From: Rhizobium sp. Q54
GTDB taxonomy: Bacteria > Pseudomonadota > Alphaproteobacteria > Rhizobiales > Beijerinckiaceae
Length of the DNA stretch: 10,250 nt
Direction: 5' to 3'
Assembly: GCA_945901195.1 (NCBI GenBank)
Contig: CAMDKB010000138.1
Location: 1 to 10,250, forward strand
The position numbers were made by a program, and so were the translations under genes. Each line of letters starts with the position of its first letter. Positions within the stretch are counted from its first letter, which is position 1. Positions 1 through 6,903 of this stretch are shown here, one piece after another. The notes beneath the pieces are model-generated. The model made no database searches and was not told the origin of the DNA. It was given only the letters and a program-made list of their open reading frames with translations.

Positions 1-128
1 TGTCGAACCGCGTCTTCAAATCCTACGACGACATCCTCGACCATTGCTGCGACGCTTGGAACAAACTCGTCGAGCAGCCATGGCGTATCATGTCCATCGG
101 CTTGCGAGATTGGGCCCACCAATGCTGA
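1..128 (+). CDS. IS630-family transposase, C-terminal fragment (5' cut by window edge)
   Basis: Reading from base 3 gives 41 residues (beginning SNRVFKSYDDILDHCCDAWN, ending SIGLRDWAHQC) followed by TGA at 126-128. The pattern of a short helix with DHCCDAWN, then QPWRIMSIG and a terminal RDWAH is characteristic of the end of IS630-family DDE transposases common in Alphaproteobacteria. The catalytic DDE core would lie upstream, outside the window, so whether the element is intact cannot be judged. The stop is 15 bases before the start of the P-loop gene. Family assignment is from recognition of the C-terminal motif; function (cut-and-paste transposition into TA sites) is family knowledge. Confidence 0.8.
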   Translation, partial: SNRVFKSYDDILDHCCDAWNKLVEQPWRIMSIGLRDWAHQC

Positions 129-144
129 TCAGCGGGAACTGGTA
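1..144 (+). mobile_element. Right end of an IS630-family insertion sequence (partial)
   Basis: The window opens inside an IS630-type element: the transposase C-terminus ends at 128 and only about 16 bases separate it from the next gene. IS630 elements use TA target sites, and a TA lies at 143-144, directly after GGAACTGG, which makes this a plausible right boundary. The left end is outside the window, so the terminal inverted repeats cannot be compared. The exact boundary is an inference; the identity of the element rests on the transposase tail. Confidence 0.6.
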
Positions 145-857
145 TGAGGGCCCGCACCTACGTCTTCATCATCTGTTCGCCACACCCCAGGACGGGTGTT
201 TCGACCACGGCGCGATTGCTGGCCGATTTCTATATTCATACCAGGCGGATATTTGCGGGATTTGATACCGATCCGCATGAATCACCGTTTGCGAACTATT
301 TTCCCGCAAGTGTCGGAATTGCGGATCTGGCGAATATCCAGGGGCAGATTGACCTGTTCGACAATCTTCTGCTGGCCGACGAAATTCCACGAATTGTGGA
401 TGTGTGGAGCCGGTCTTGGAAGACGTTCTTTGATATCGCCGGCAGCACCGATTTTTTTGGTGAAGCGCAGCGGCGCGGCGTCACGCCGTTCATTCTGTAT
501 GTTGCCGATGGCTCCGAAAGCTCACTGGAGATTGCAGAACATTTGCATGCGCAATGGCCTGATATCAATATGGCGATTGTCGGCAACGAGGGCGCTGCGC
601 CGATTGGCGCTGGCGCCATCGATCATTTGGAACGCTACCCGGCTATGCATGTTTTCGAGATCAAGACGCTGGACCCCGTGGTGCGCAAGGTGATCGAAGC
701 CGCGGACTTTTCGTTCTCGCAATTTCTGGCCGAGCCGCAAGACCAGATGTCTATCGTCGTGCGAGCCAGTCTGCGCGCCTGGCTGTTGCCGGTGTTCCAG
801 CAGTTTCAGAGTTTCGAGTTGCGGCTGACATTGCAGGACAGCCAGTATTTCGGGTGA
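144..857 (+). CDS. MinD/ParA-like P-loop protein with degenerate Walker A
   Basis: A 237-residue soluble protein. The N-terminus is a beta strand (TYVFIICSP, about residues 5-13) leading into PRTGVSTTARLLADF (15-29), which matches the P-loop of a family of MinD/ParA/CobQ-like proteins in Rhizobiales that usually reads like PRPRVGKTLxARLL. At the Walker A position GK[ST] this protein has G18-V19-S20, so the phosphate-binding lysine is missing. FDTDPHE (40-46) resembles the DxDP switch segment that follows the P-loop strand in ParA/MinD. FILYVAD (about 116-122) looks like a later core strand. No signal peptide or membrane segment is seen. The real role is unknown; a MinD-like ATPase or a non-hydrolysing relative are both possible. 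The gene starts right at the apparent IS630 end, has no strong ribosome binding site, and is convergent with the atp operon. Confidence 0.7.
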   Translation: MRARTYVFIICSPHPRTGVSTTARLLADFYIHTRRIFAGFDTDPHESPFANYFPASVGIADLANIQGQIDLFDNLLLADEIPRIVDVWSRSWKTFFDIAGSTDFFGEAQRRGVTPFILYVADGSESSLEIAEHLHAQWPDINMAIVGNEGAAPIGAGAIDHLERYPAMHVFEIKTLDPVVRKVIEAADFSFSQFLAEPQDQMSIVVRASLRAWLLPVFQQFQSFELRLTLQDSQYFG

Positions 858-861
858 GGCC

Positions 862-901
862 AAAAAGTCATCCCGGAAAACGCGAAGCGTTTATCCGGGA
901 T
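862..901 (-). terminator. Probable Rho-independent terminator of the atp operon
   Basis: ATCCCGGA...AAACGC (870-883) pairs with GCGTTTATCCGGGAT (887-901) around a GAA loop, with one bulged base. On the minus strand this hairpin is followed at once by GAC and a run of five T (862-866), as expected for an intrinsic terminator. It lies about 70 bases beyond the atpC stop. On the plus strand the same hairpin sits 12 bases after the P-loop gene, but the nearest T run (917-922) is too far away to act with it, so termination there is less certain. Confidence 0.55.
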
Positions 902-960
902 CGTCATGGGAGTGCATTTTTTGACAGCGGCCCCCGAACGCCATCGGCGTCCGGGATGAC
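867..960. repeat. Nested palindromic intergenic repeat (REP-like)
   Basis: The outer arms GTCATCCCGG (867-876) and CCGGGATGAC (951-960) are perfect 10-base inverted repeats. Inside are the strong hairpin at 870-901 and a weaker one at 938-950 (ACGCC, ATC loop, GGCGT). GTCATCCCGG-type palindromes are common dispersed extragenic repeats in alphaproteobacterial genomes (recollection, not checked here). Position between convergent genes is typical of such elements. Only one copy is present in the window, so dispersal cannot be shown here. Confidence 0.6.
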
Positions 961-968
961 GTGAACCT

Positions 969-1370
969 TCAAATCCCCAGCGCGGCCTTTAGCTCACGCA
1001 TCTGGTCAAGACGTTCCTGCGCCTTGGTGCGCGCGTCTTCGTTTGCAGCGTCAGCAAGGTCTTCTTCTGCGTTCTTGATTTCCCTGGCGATATCGTCGGC
1101 TTTTAGCTGATCGAGCGGAATGGCCTGTTCGGCGAGTATGGTGAGGCCTTTGGTGCTGACGTCGGCAAACCCACCGCGCACAAAAAGGCGGACTGATTTT
1201 GCGCCGCTTTCGTTGACGTCGATGATGCCGGGACGCATCGTTGTCATGACAGGGGCGTGATCCTTCATCACGGTGAAGTCACCGTCACTACCAGGCACAC
1301 CGACGGCTTCGACATTACCAGTGAAGAGCAGTTTTTCTGGCGAGACGAGCTCGAAGTAAAATGCAGCCAT
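969..1370 (-). CDS. atpC: ATP synthase F1 subunit epsilon
   Basis: 133 residues, the usual size for the alphaproteobacterial epsilon subunit. The N-terminal beta sandwich (about 1-85) carries family-typical segments FELVSPEKLLFTG, GVPGSDGDFTVMKDHAP and FVRGGFADV; the rest is the charged helical hairpin (about 90-133) that can extend into the alpha3-beta3 head and inhibit hydrolysis. Epsilon binds gamma and forms part of the rotor stalk coupling F0 proton flow to catalysis. The ATG at 1368-1370 is preceded by a good AAGGAG ribosome binding site about six bases upstream. It is the last gene of the operon, 82 bases after atpD, and is followed by a hairpin terminator. Identification is secure. 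Confidence 0.97.
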   Translation of the reverse strand: MAAFYFELVSPEKLLFTGNVEAVGVPGSDGDFTVMKDHAPVMTTMRPGIIDVNESGAKSVRLFVRGGFADVSTKGLTILAEQAIPLDQLKADDIAREIKNAEEDLADAANEDARTKAQERLDQMRELKAALGI

Positions 1371-1420
1371 AGGATTCTCCTTTAGAGAGTAGCGCGCAGC
1401 GAAAGAGGGTTTGAAACTTC

Positions 1421-1450
1421 TATTCGCTGTTGCCTATTCCCCATTCGCTG
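1421..1450. repeat. Short direct repeat in the atpD-atpC gap
   Basis: ATTCGCTG occurs at 1422-1429 and again at 1443-1450, with a partial copy (TATTCCCC) between them, just after the atpD stop. On the minus strand this reads as CAGCGAAT units. It looks like a small low-copy tandem expansion in a spacer and no function is visible. Confidence 0.45.
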
Positions 1451-1452
1451 AA

Positions 1453-2883
1453 TTAAGCCGCTTCCGCCGCCAGACGCTGCGCCTTTTCGACCGCCTGCTC
1501 GATGGTGCCAACCATATAGAAGGCAGCTTCGGGGAGATGATCATACTGGCCTTCAACGAGGCCCTTGAAGCCCTTGATGGTGTCAGCCAGCGAAACCAGG
1601 ACGCCGGGCGAGCCGGTGAACACTTCGGCGACATGGAAAGGCTGCGACAGGAAGCGCTCGATCTTGCGGGCGCGGGCGACGGCGATCTTGTCCTCTTCGG
1701 ACAATTCGTCCATGCCGAGAATGGCGATGATGTCCTGCAGCGCCTTGTAGCGCTGAAGCACCTGCTGCACCTGACGGGCGACGTTGTAATGCTCTTCGCC
1801 GATTACCAGGGGAGACATCATGCGCGATGTTGAATCGAGCGGATCCACGGCAGGATAAATGCCCTTTTCAGCGATCGAGCGGTTGAGCACGGTCGTCGCA
1901 TCCAAGTGGGCAAAGGATGTTGCTGGCGCTGGATCGGTCAAATCGTCGGCGGGGACGTAAATGGCCTGCACCGAGGTGATCGAACCCTTGTTCGTGGTGG
2001 TGATGCGTTCCTGCATCTGGCCCATGTCTGTGGCCAACGTCGGTTGATAGCCCACGGCAGAAGGAATACGGCCGAGCAGCGCGGACACTTCGGAACCGGC
2101 CTGCGTGAAGCGGAAAATGTTGTCGACGAAGAACAGCACGTCCTGGCCCTTGTCGCGGAAATCTTCCGCAACGGTCAGGCCGGAGAGCGCGACACGCATA
2201 CGGGCGCCCGGGGGCTCGTTCATCTGGCCATAGACGAGGGCGCACTTGGAGCCTACGCCGCCGCCAGCCTTGTTGACGCCGCCTTCGATCATTTCGTGAT
2301 ACAGATCGTTGCCTTCACGGGTGCGCTCGCCGACGCCGGCGAACACCGAATAACCGCCGTGTGCCTTCGCGACATTGTTGATGAGTTCCATGATCAGCAC
2401 GGTTTTACCGACACCAGCGCCGCCGAACAGGCCGATCTTGCCGCCCTTGGCGTAGGGCGCGAGCAGGTCAACGACCTTGATGCCGGTTTCGAGAATCTGC
2501 GCATCTGTCGCCTGATCGGCATAAGAGGGCGCATCCTGATGAATGGCGCGCGTATGTGAAAAATTGATCGGGCCAGCTTCATCCACGGGTTCGCCGATAA
2601 CGTTCATGATGCGGCCAAGGCAACCTTCGCCAACCGGCACCATGATTGGCGCGCCGGTGTCGGTAACTTCCTGTCCGCGCACGAGGCCTTCGGACGAATC
2701 CATGGCGATGCAGCGCACAGAGGATTCGCCGAGATGCTGGGCCACTTCGAGCACAAGGCGATTGCCCTGGTTCTTTGTCTCAAGCGCATTCAGAATTTGC
2801 GGCAGGACGCCATCGAACTTCACGTCGACGACGGCGCCGATGACCTGAGTGATGCGGCCTACGGACTTGTTATCGGATGCCAT
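1453..2883 (-). CDS. atpD: ATP synthase F1 subunit beta (catalytic)
   Basis: 476 residues, full length. Beta carries the catalytic nucleotide sites of the F1 head at the membrane's cytoplasmic face and makes ATP from ADP and phosphate. Visible landmarks: Walker A GGAGVGKT (154-161), the catalytic glutamate in GVGERTREGNDLYHEM (E186; E197 corresponds to the DCCD-reactive glutamate of the family), the Walker B strand VLFFVDNIFRFTQAGSEVSALLGR (from about 249), and the ATP synthase alpha/beta signature PAVDPLDSTS (344-353). All expected catalytic residues are present. The ATG is preceded by GAGGA about eight bases upstream. The gene lies 27 bases after atpG and 82 bases before atpC in the same transcription unit. 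Confidence 0.99.
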   Translation of the reverse strand: MASDNKSVGRITQVIGAVVDVKFDGVLPQILNALETKNQGNRLVLEVAQHLGESSVRCIAMDSSEGLVRGQEVTDTGAPIMVPVGEGCLGRIMNVIGEPVDEAGPINFSHTRAIHQDAPSYADQATDAQILETGIKVVDLLAPYAKGGKIGLFGGAGVGKTVLIMELINNVAKAHGGYSVFAGVGERTREGNDLYHEMIEGGVNKAGGGVGSKCALVYGQMNEPPGARMRVALSGLTVAEDFRDKGQDVLFFVDNIFRFTQAGSEVSALLGRIPSAVGYQPTLATDMGQMQERITTTNKGSITSVQAIYVPADDLTDPAPATSFAHLDATTVLNRSIAEKGIYPAVDPLDSTSRMMSPLVIGEEHYNVARQVQQVLQRYKALQDIIAILGMDELSEEDKIAVARARKIERFLSQPFHVAEVFTGSPGVLVSLADTIKGFKGLVEGQYDHLPEAAFYMVGTIEQAVEKAQRLAAEAA

Positions 2884-2910
2884 TTTTAGGTCCTCGCTTT
2901 TAGATACGGA

Positions 2911-3774
2911 TCAGAGCGCTTCCGCGCCCGAAATAATTTCGATCAGTTCCTTGGTAATCTGCGCCTGCCGTGTGCGGTTGTAGACGATCGTCTGTTTCTT
3001 GATCATCTCGCCCGCGTTGCGTGTGGCGTTGTCCATGGAGCTCATACGCGCGCCTTGTTCGGAGGCGGCGTTTTCCAGCAGCGAACGGAACACCTGCACC
3101 GAGATGTTGCGCGGCAGCAGGGTGGCGAGGATATCGTCTTCGCCGGGTTCGTATTCGTAAGCAGACGCCGTGGCGGCGCCGCCTTCGATCTGGGCGGGGA
3201 TGATCTGCTGCGCTGTCGGGATCTGGGCGATCACGGAACGGAAGCGCGAGAAGAACAAGGTCGCCACATCGAATTCGCCCGCGTCAAACAGCGCAATGAT
3301 CTTTTTCGCGATTATGTCAGCATCAGAGAAGGCAAGATTGCGGACTGAACGCAGGTCGATCAGGTCGATGATCTGCGCGTTGAACTGGCGGCGGAGCTGA
3401 TCCCAGCCCTTCTTGCCGACGCAGAGAATTTTCACCGTCTTGCCCTGGGATTGCAGCGCATAGATGCGCTCGCGGGCCAGGCGGACGATGGAGGAGTTGA
3501 ATGCGCCGCAGAGGCCGCGTTCAGCCGTGCAGACAACGAGAAGATGAACCTGATCCTTGCCGTTGCCAGCCAGAAGTGCGGGTCCGCTGCCCTTCATGCC
3601 GCCGGCGACATTGGCGAGCACGGAACCCATGCGTTCGGCATAGGGGCGCGCAGCTTCAGCCGCCATCTGGGCGCGGCGCAACTTTGCGGCCGCCACCATC
3701 TGCATGGCCTTGGTGATCTTCTGGGTTGCCTTGACGGACGATATACGGGTCCGCAGGTCCTTTAACGAAGCCAT
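2911..3774 (-). CDS. atpG: ATP synthase F1 subunit gamma
   Basis: 287 residues. Gamma is the central rotor shaft: its N- and C-terminal helices form a coiled coil inside the alpha3-beta3 head and convert c-ring rotation into binding changes. The N-terminus MASLKDLRTRISSVKATQKITKAMQMVAAAKLRRAQ is the hallmark first helix, and the C-terminal helix ends in ITKELIEIISGAEAL (273-287), matching the gamma signature. The central Rossmann-like part includes VHLLVVCTAERGLCGAFN (about 76-93). The ATG is preceded by AGAGAG at a suitable distance. It sits 70 bases after atpA and 27 bases before atpD. Confidence 0.98.
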   Translation of the reverse strand: MASLKDLRTRISSVKATQKITKAMQMVAAAKLRRAQMAAEAARPYAERMGSVLANVAGGMKGSGPALLAGNGKDQVHLLVVCTAERGLCGAFNSSIVRLARERIYALQSQGKTVKILCVGKKGWDQLRRQFNAQIIDLIDLRSVRNLAFSDADIIAKKIIALFDAGEFDVATLFFSRFRSVIAQIPTAQQIIPAQIEGGAATASAYEYEPGEDDILATLLPRNISVQVFRSLLENAASEQGARMSSMDNATRNAGEMIKKQTIVYNRTRQAQITKELIEIISGAEAL

Positions 3775-3844
3775 TTTGGTCTCTCTGTACCTTCACTTCG
3801 GATTTTCACCGGAATGCAGGGCGATAAATCACACCAAATGCGAA

Positions 3845-5374
3845 TCAGGCGAAGCTTTTGGCAAAGTCTTCGACAACGGCGCGCAGCTTGCCTTCGCTGT
3901 CTGATGACAGGTCACGCGATTTGCTGATGTCGTCGAGAGTGCCAGCGTGCTTTGTGCGGAGGAGCGTGAGCAAGCCGTCTTCGAAACCGCGCACCTTGTT
4001 GACGGGCAGCGCATCAAGGAAGCCGTTGGTGCCGGCCCAGATGACGCAGACCTGTTCTTCCATCTTCAATGGGGCGAACTGCGCCTGCTTCAGCAATTCG
4101 GTCAGACGCGCACCGCGATTCAGCAAACGCTGGGTCGTGGCGTCGAGGTCGGAGCCGAACTGGGCGAAGGCGGCCATTTCACGATACTGGGCGAGTTCGC
4201 CCTTGATCTTGCCGGCAACCTTTTTCATCGCCTTGGTCTGCGCAGATGAACCCACGCGGGAGACGGACAGGCCGACGTTCACGGCCGGGCGGATGCCCTG
4301 ATAGAACAGGTCGGTCTCAAGGAAGATCTGGCCGTCCGTGATCGAGATCACGTTGGTTGGAATATAGGCTGAGACGTCATTGGCCTGTGTTTCGATGACC
4401 GGAAGCGCCGTCAGCGAGCCCTTGCCATTGTCGTCGTTGAGCTTGGCGGCGCGTTCGAGCAGGCGTGAATGGAGATAAAACACGTCGCCAGGATAGGCTT
4501 CGCGGCCCGGCGGGCGGCGCAGCAGCAGCGACATCTGGCGGTAGGCGACGGCCTGCTTGGACAGATCGTCATAGATGATCAGGGCATGCATGCCGTTGTC
4601 GCGGAAATATTCGCCCATGGCGCAGCCGGCGAAGGGTGCCAGAAACTGCATGGGGGCCGGATCGGAGGCGGTTGCAGCCACGACGATGGAATATTCCAGC
4701 GCGCCCTGCTCTTCGAGAACCTTCACGAATTGTGCGACGGTGGAGCGCTTCTGGCCGATGGCGACATACACGCAATACAGCTTGACGTGCTCGTCGGTTG
4801 ACTGGTTCAGCGGCTTCTGGTTCAGGATGGCGTCGAGCGCGACGGCAGTCTTGCCGGTCTGGCGGTCGCCGATGATCAGTTCGCGCTGGCCGCGGCCGAT
4901 CGGGATCAGGGCGTCGATGGCTTTCAGGCCAGTGGCCATGGGCTCATGCACCGACTTGCGGGGAATGATGCCGGGGGCTTTCACGTCCACGCGGGCGCGC
5001 TGGGCGGCCTTGATTGGGCCCTTGCCGTCGATGGGATTGCCGAGAGCGTCAACGACGCGGCCAAGCAATTCCTTGCCGACGGGCACGTCCACGATGGCGC
5101 CGGTCCGCTTGACTGTCTGGCCCTCTTTAATGTCGCGGTCAGAACCGAAAATAACGATACCGACGTTGTCGCTTTCGAGGTTGAGGGCCATCCCGCGGAT
5201 GCCGTTCTCGAATTCGACCATTTCACCGGCCTGCACGTTGTCGAGGCCGTAAACGCGGGCGATACCGTCGCCAACCGACAAGACCTGTCCGACTTCTGTG
5301 ACTTGAGCTTCATTGCCGAAATTGGCGATCTCGTTCTTGAGAATCGCAGAAATTTCTGCGGCGCGGATATCCAT
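3845..5374 (-). CDS. atpA: ATP synthase F1 subunit alpha
   Basis: 509 residues, normal length. Alpha alternates with beta in the F1 head and holds the non-catalytic nucleotide sites. Landmarks: the N-terminal helix that contacts delta (about 1-25), the beta-barrel domain (about 26-95), Walker A GDRQTGKT (169-176), the Walker B strand HALIIYDDLSKQA (263-275), and the alpha/beta signature PAVNVGLSVS (363-372) followed by R373, which corresponds to the arginine finger completing the catalytic site on beta. The start ATG overlaps the atpH stop as TGATG, pointing to translational coupling, and a GAGGT ribosome binding site lies within the end of atpH. Confidence 0.99.
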   Translation of the reverse strand: MDIRAAEISAILKNEIANFGNEAQVTEVGQVLSVGDGIARVYGLDNVQAGEMVEFENGIRGMALNLESDNVGIVIFGSDRDIKEGQTVKRTGAIVDVPVGKELLGRVVDALGNPIDGKGPIKAAQRARVDVKAPGIIPRKSVHEPMATGLKAIDALIPIGRGQRELIIGDRQTGKTAVALDAILNQKPLNQSTDEHVKLYCVYVAIGQKRSTVAQFVKVLEEQGALEYSIVVAATASDPAPMQFLAPFAGCAMGEYFRDNGMHALIIYDDLSKQAVAYRQMSLLLRRPPGREAYPGDVFYLHSRLLERAAKLNDDNGKGSLTALPVIETQANDVSAYIPTNVISITDGQIFLETDLFYQGIRPAVNVGLSVSRVGSSAQTKAMKKVAGKIKGELAQYREMAAFAQFGSDLDATTQRLLNRGARLTELLKQAQFAPLKMEEQVCVIWAGTNGFLDALPVNKVRGFEDGLLTLLRTKHAGTLDDISKSRDLSSDSEGKLRAVVEDFAKSFA

Positions 5375-5937
5375 CAGCCGACCTCTTTCATACGTGTGCG
5401 GATTGAATTGAGTTTGGTTCTCAGTGAGCTATCGACCATGCGCGAGCCAAGCTTCACGACAAGGCCGCCGATTATGGCGGGATCGACCTTGATTTCGACT
5501 TCGACGGACTTGCCGCCGGAGACTTCCGCCAGAGCCGCCTTGAGCGCCTGCGTATGGGCGTCATTCAGGGGCTCGGCAATGGTCACTTCGGCGCGCGTAA
5601 CGCCCTTTTCATGATCCACCAGCTTTTCGAAACCGGCGATCATGTCGGAAACGGCAAACAGGCGGCGCTTGGTAGCGACCAGTTTCAGGAAATTGGCCGA
5701 AAGGCCTGAAATGCCAGCCTTGGAGATCACAGCTCCGAGCGCCTTGGTCTGCTCATCAGCTGAGAATATCGGGCTGCGAACGAGATGGCGCAGTTCCGCG
5801 CTCTCCGACAACAAAGCCTTGAATTGATTCATCTCCGCGAGAACGGCGTCCACAGCCTTCTGATCGCGGGCAAGCTCGAACAGCGCCAGCGCATAGCGGC
5901 CCGCCATTCCCGATACAATCGAATCTTCCCCAGCCAA
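5374..5937 (-). CDS. atpH: ATP synthase F1 subunit delta (probable TTG start)
   Basis: Delta caps the F1 head and joins it to the peripheral stalk. The C-terminal signature is visible in VEIKVDPAIIGGLVVKLGSRMVD, and the helical N-terminal domain (SGMAGRYALALFELA, then SPIFSADEQTKALGAV and GLSANFLKLVATKRRLFAV) is family-typical. The open frame extends to a TTG at 5970 (198 residues), but a second TTG at 5935-5937 gives MAGEDSIVSGMAGRYALALFELA, 187 residues. That matches the usual length and N-terminus in related bacteria, and an AGGGG sits nine bases before it, whereas the outer TTG has no ribosome binding site. An ATG at M22 of the longer frame would cut into conserved sequence. The gene is first in the operon and its TGA overlaps the atpA ATG. 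Confidence 0.95.
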   Translation of the reverse strand: MAGEDSIVSGMAGRYALALFELARDQKAVDAVLAEMNQFKALLSESAELRHLVRSPIFSADEQTKALGAVISKAGISGLSANFLKLVATKRRLFAVSDMIAGFEKLVDHEKGVTRAEVTIAEPLNDAHTQALKAALAEVSGGKSVEVEIKVDPAIIGGLVVKLGSRMVDSSLRTKLNSIRTRMKEVG

Positions 5938-6190
5938 TGTCTCGGGCCCCTGCGGCGATAAAATCGACAAATCACATTTTCAGCGCTGGCGGCCCAAGGG
6001 CTGCGATCACGCATGCAAGCTGTCAAGGAAACGGAACCCGGAATAGCCGCGAGCAGCCCGAGCCCCGAAGGCGAAGTTCGGTTATCACAGCCAATTGTGC
6101 TGTGCAACCTAAAGAGAGGTGCGGCGGATTGGGCTTTTTGAAGGGCTGTGGTGGAAAACGGCGTGGCGCACTGTAGAAATACGGGAGTGA
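5938..6190 (-). promoter_or_regulatory. atpH: Leader/promoter region of the atp operon (no clear promoter)
   Basis: About 250 bases separate the toxin gene from atpH, long enough for a separate promoter. On the minus strand a TTGACA (plus-strand TGTCAA, 6021-6026) is a possible -35 box, but 17 bases on there is only CAGCCC, so the -10 is poor. A second candidate, TTGCAC-17-TAACCG, is also weak; its spacer holds the inverted repeat CACAGC (6086-6091)/GCTGTG (6099-6104). No strong terminator is seen after the toxin gene, so readthrough from the toxin-antitoxin promoter is possible. Confidence 0.3.
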
Positions 6191-6610
6191 TTAGCGCCGA
6201 GCATGCTTGAATGGATCGAGGGTTTTGACCGGAAATTGGGTGAAGTCTCGAGTATTCTGTGTGACGACTGTCATCTCGTGTATGACAGCTGTCGCTGCGA
6301 TCACGGCATCTTCATAGGCCTGGATAGGCCGACCAGACATCAATCGTACGGTTTCCCGTGCAATGCTGGCAGTTGCTGGCAGAGTATTGGCGCTAGCCTC
6401 GAATTCGCTGATCCAGATTTCGATTGCCGTTGCTTTTGCAGGATCATTCAAGCGGGTGAGTTCAACGCCAGCCTGCAATTCCTCAAAAACGATAGCGGGT
6501 ACAAACAAAGCCGTGGCTGGCGTGGATTTCATCCACGATACCACACCGCCATGCGGTTTCTGCCGTCGCAATTCGGAAACGACATTCGTATCAAGCAAGT
6601 ACATGTGCAT
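6191..6610 (-). CDS. vapC: PIN-domain ribonuclease toxin, VapC/FitB type
   Basis: 139 residues, a single PIN domain. The four acidic positions expected for Mg-dependent RNA cleavage are visible: D7 in YLLDTNVVSEL, E44 in FEELQAG, D101 in YEDAVIAATA, and D122 in QNTRDF (N119 also in the usual place). Such toxins cleave tRNA or rRNA when released from their antitoxin. The start ATG follows the antitoxin TGA with no gap, and a second in-frame ATG at residue 3 (6602-6604) would give a nearly identical protein. The pair is one operon; the toxin is predicted intact. Family is secure; the RNA target cannot be told from sequence. It lies upstream of atpH on the same strand. Confidence 0.9.
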   Translation of the reverse strand: MHMYLLDTNVVSELRRQKPHGGVVSWMKSTPATALFVPAIVFEELQAGVELTRLNDPAKATAIEIWISEFEASANTLPATASIARETVRLMSGRPIQAYEDAVIAATAVIHEMTVVTQNTRDFTQFPVKTLDPFKHARR

Positions 6611-6868
6611 TCAATCAAGTTGGCGCACAACGCGCCGCTGGCGCTGGCCGCGTGACGGGATCTCCATTTCAAATCTCAGCCCATCGCCCAATAGAACATC
6701 CTTCATGGTGCGCTGCCGGGTTTTCGAGAGCTTTTGCCATTGATCCATAGGTACGAGGACGGCTTCCTCTTTGCCACGGCGGGTAACAATCTGCGGTCCT
6801 TCGGCAATGCAGGTCTCAAGCAGCTCGCTGAATTTAGCCTTGGCATCCTGTACGGGCCACGTGCTCAT
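6611..6868 (-). CDS. Antitoxin, Phd/YefM family
   Basis: 85 residues. The N-terminal part STWPVQDAKAKFSELLETC followed by EGPQIVTRRGKEEAVLVPMDQWQKL (about 2-49) is the typical Phd/YefM fold that binds operator DNA as a dimer; the C-terminal tail (about 50-85, rich in R, M and Q) is the expected toxin-wrapping segment. It should neutralise the downstream PIN toxin and repress its own promoter. Its TGA touches the toxin ATG. Only a weak ribosome binding site (TTAGAG) precedes the start, and it falls inside the proximal arm of the operator-like palindrome. Phd/YefM antitoxins paired with PIN toxins are common, so the pairing is ordinary. Confidence 0.9.
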   Translation of the reverse strand: MSTWPVQDAKAKFSELLETCIAEGPQIVTRRGKEEAVLVPMDQWQKLSKTRQRTMKDVLLGDGLRFEMEIPSRGQRQRRVVRQLD

Positions 6869-6877
6869 GACAAATAC

Positions 6878-6903
6878 TCTAACTAGTTATCTGACTAGTT
6901 AGA
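6878..6903. promoter_or_regulatory. Operator palindrome of the toxin-antitoxin operon
   Basis: TCTAACTAGT (6878-6887) and ACTAGTTAGA (6894-6903) are perfect 10-base inverted repeats around a 6-base spacer; each arm also contains the self-complementary ACTAGT. The palindrome begins nine bases upstream of the antitoxin ATG and its far arm overlaps the -10 box. This is the layout expected of a site for antitoxin or toxin-antitoxin complex binding and autorepression. Binding is inferred. Confidence 0.75.

Noticed and set aside
196..693. 165-codon plus-strand frame overlapping the P-loop gene
   Set aside because: Out of frame with the recognisable P-loop protein and rich in R, W and C; a shadow.
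1421..1450. Possible CRISPR or satellite array
   Set aside because: Only two 8-base copies with no regular spacer; nothing else in the window resembles an array.
1906..2559. Long open frame (217 codons) on the plus strand
   Set aside because: It lies wholly antisense within atpD, whose catalytic motifs are intact; composition is that of a shadow frame.
4575..5252. Long open frame (225 codons) on the plus strand
   Set aside because: Antisense to atpA with no recognisable domain or ribosome binding site; a codon-bias shadow.
6203..6655. Plus-strand frame of 150 codons over the toxin gene
   Set aside because: Opposite strand of a clear PIN-domain gene; no coherent protein features.
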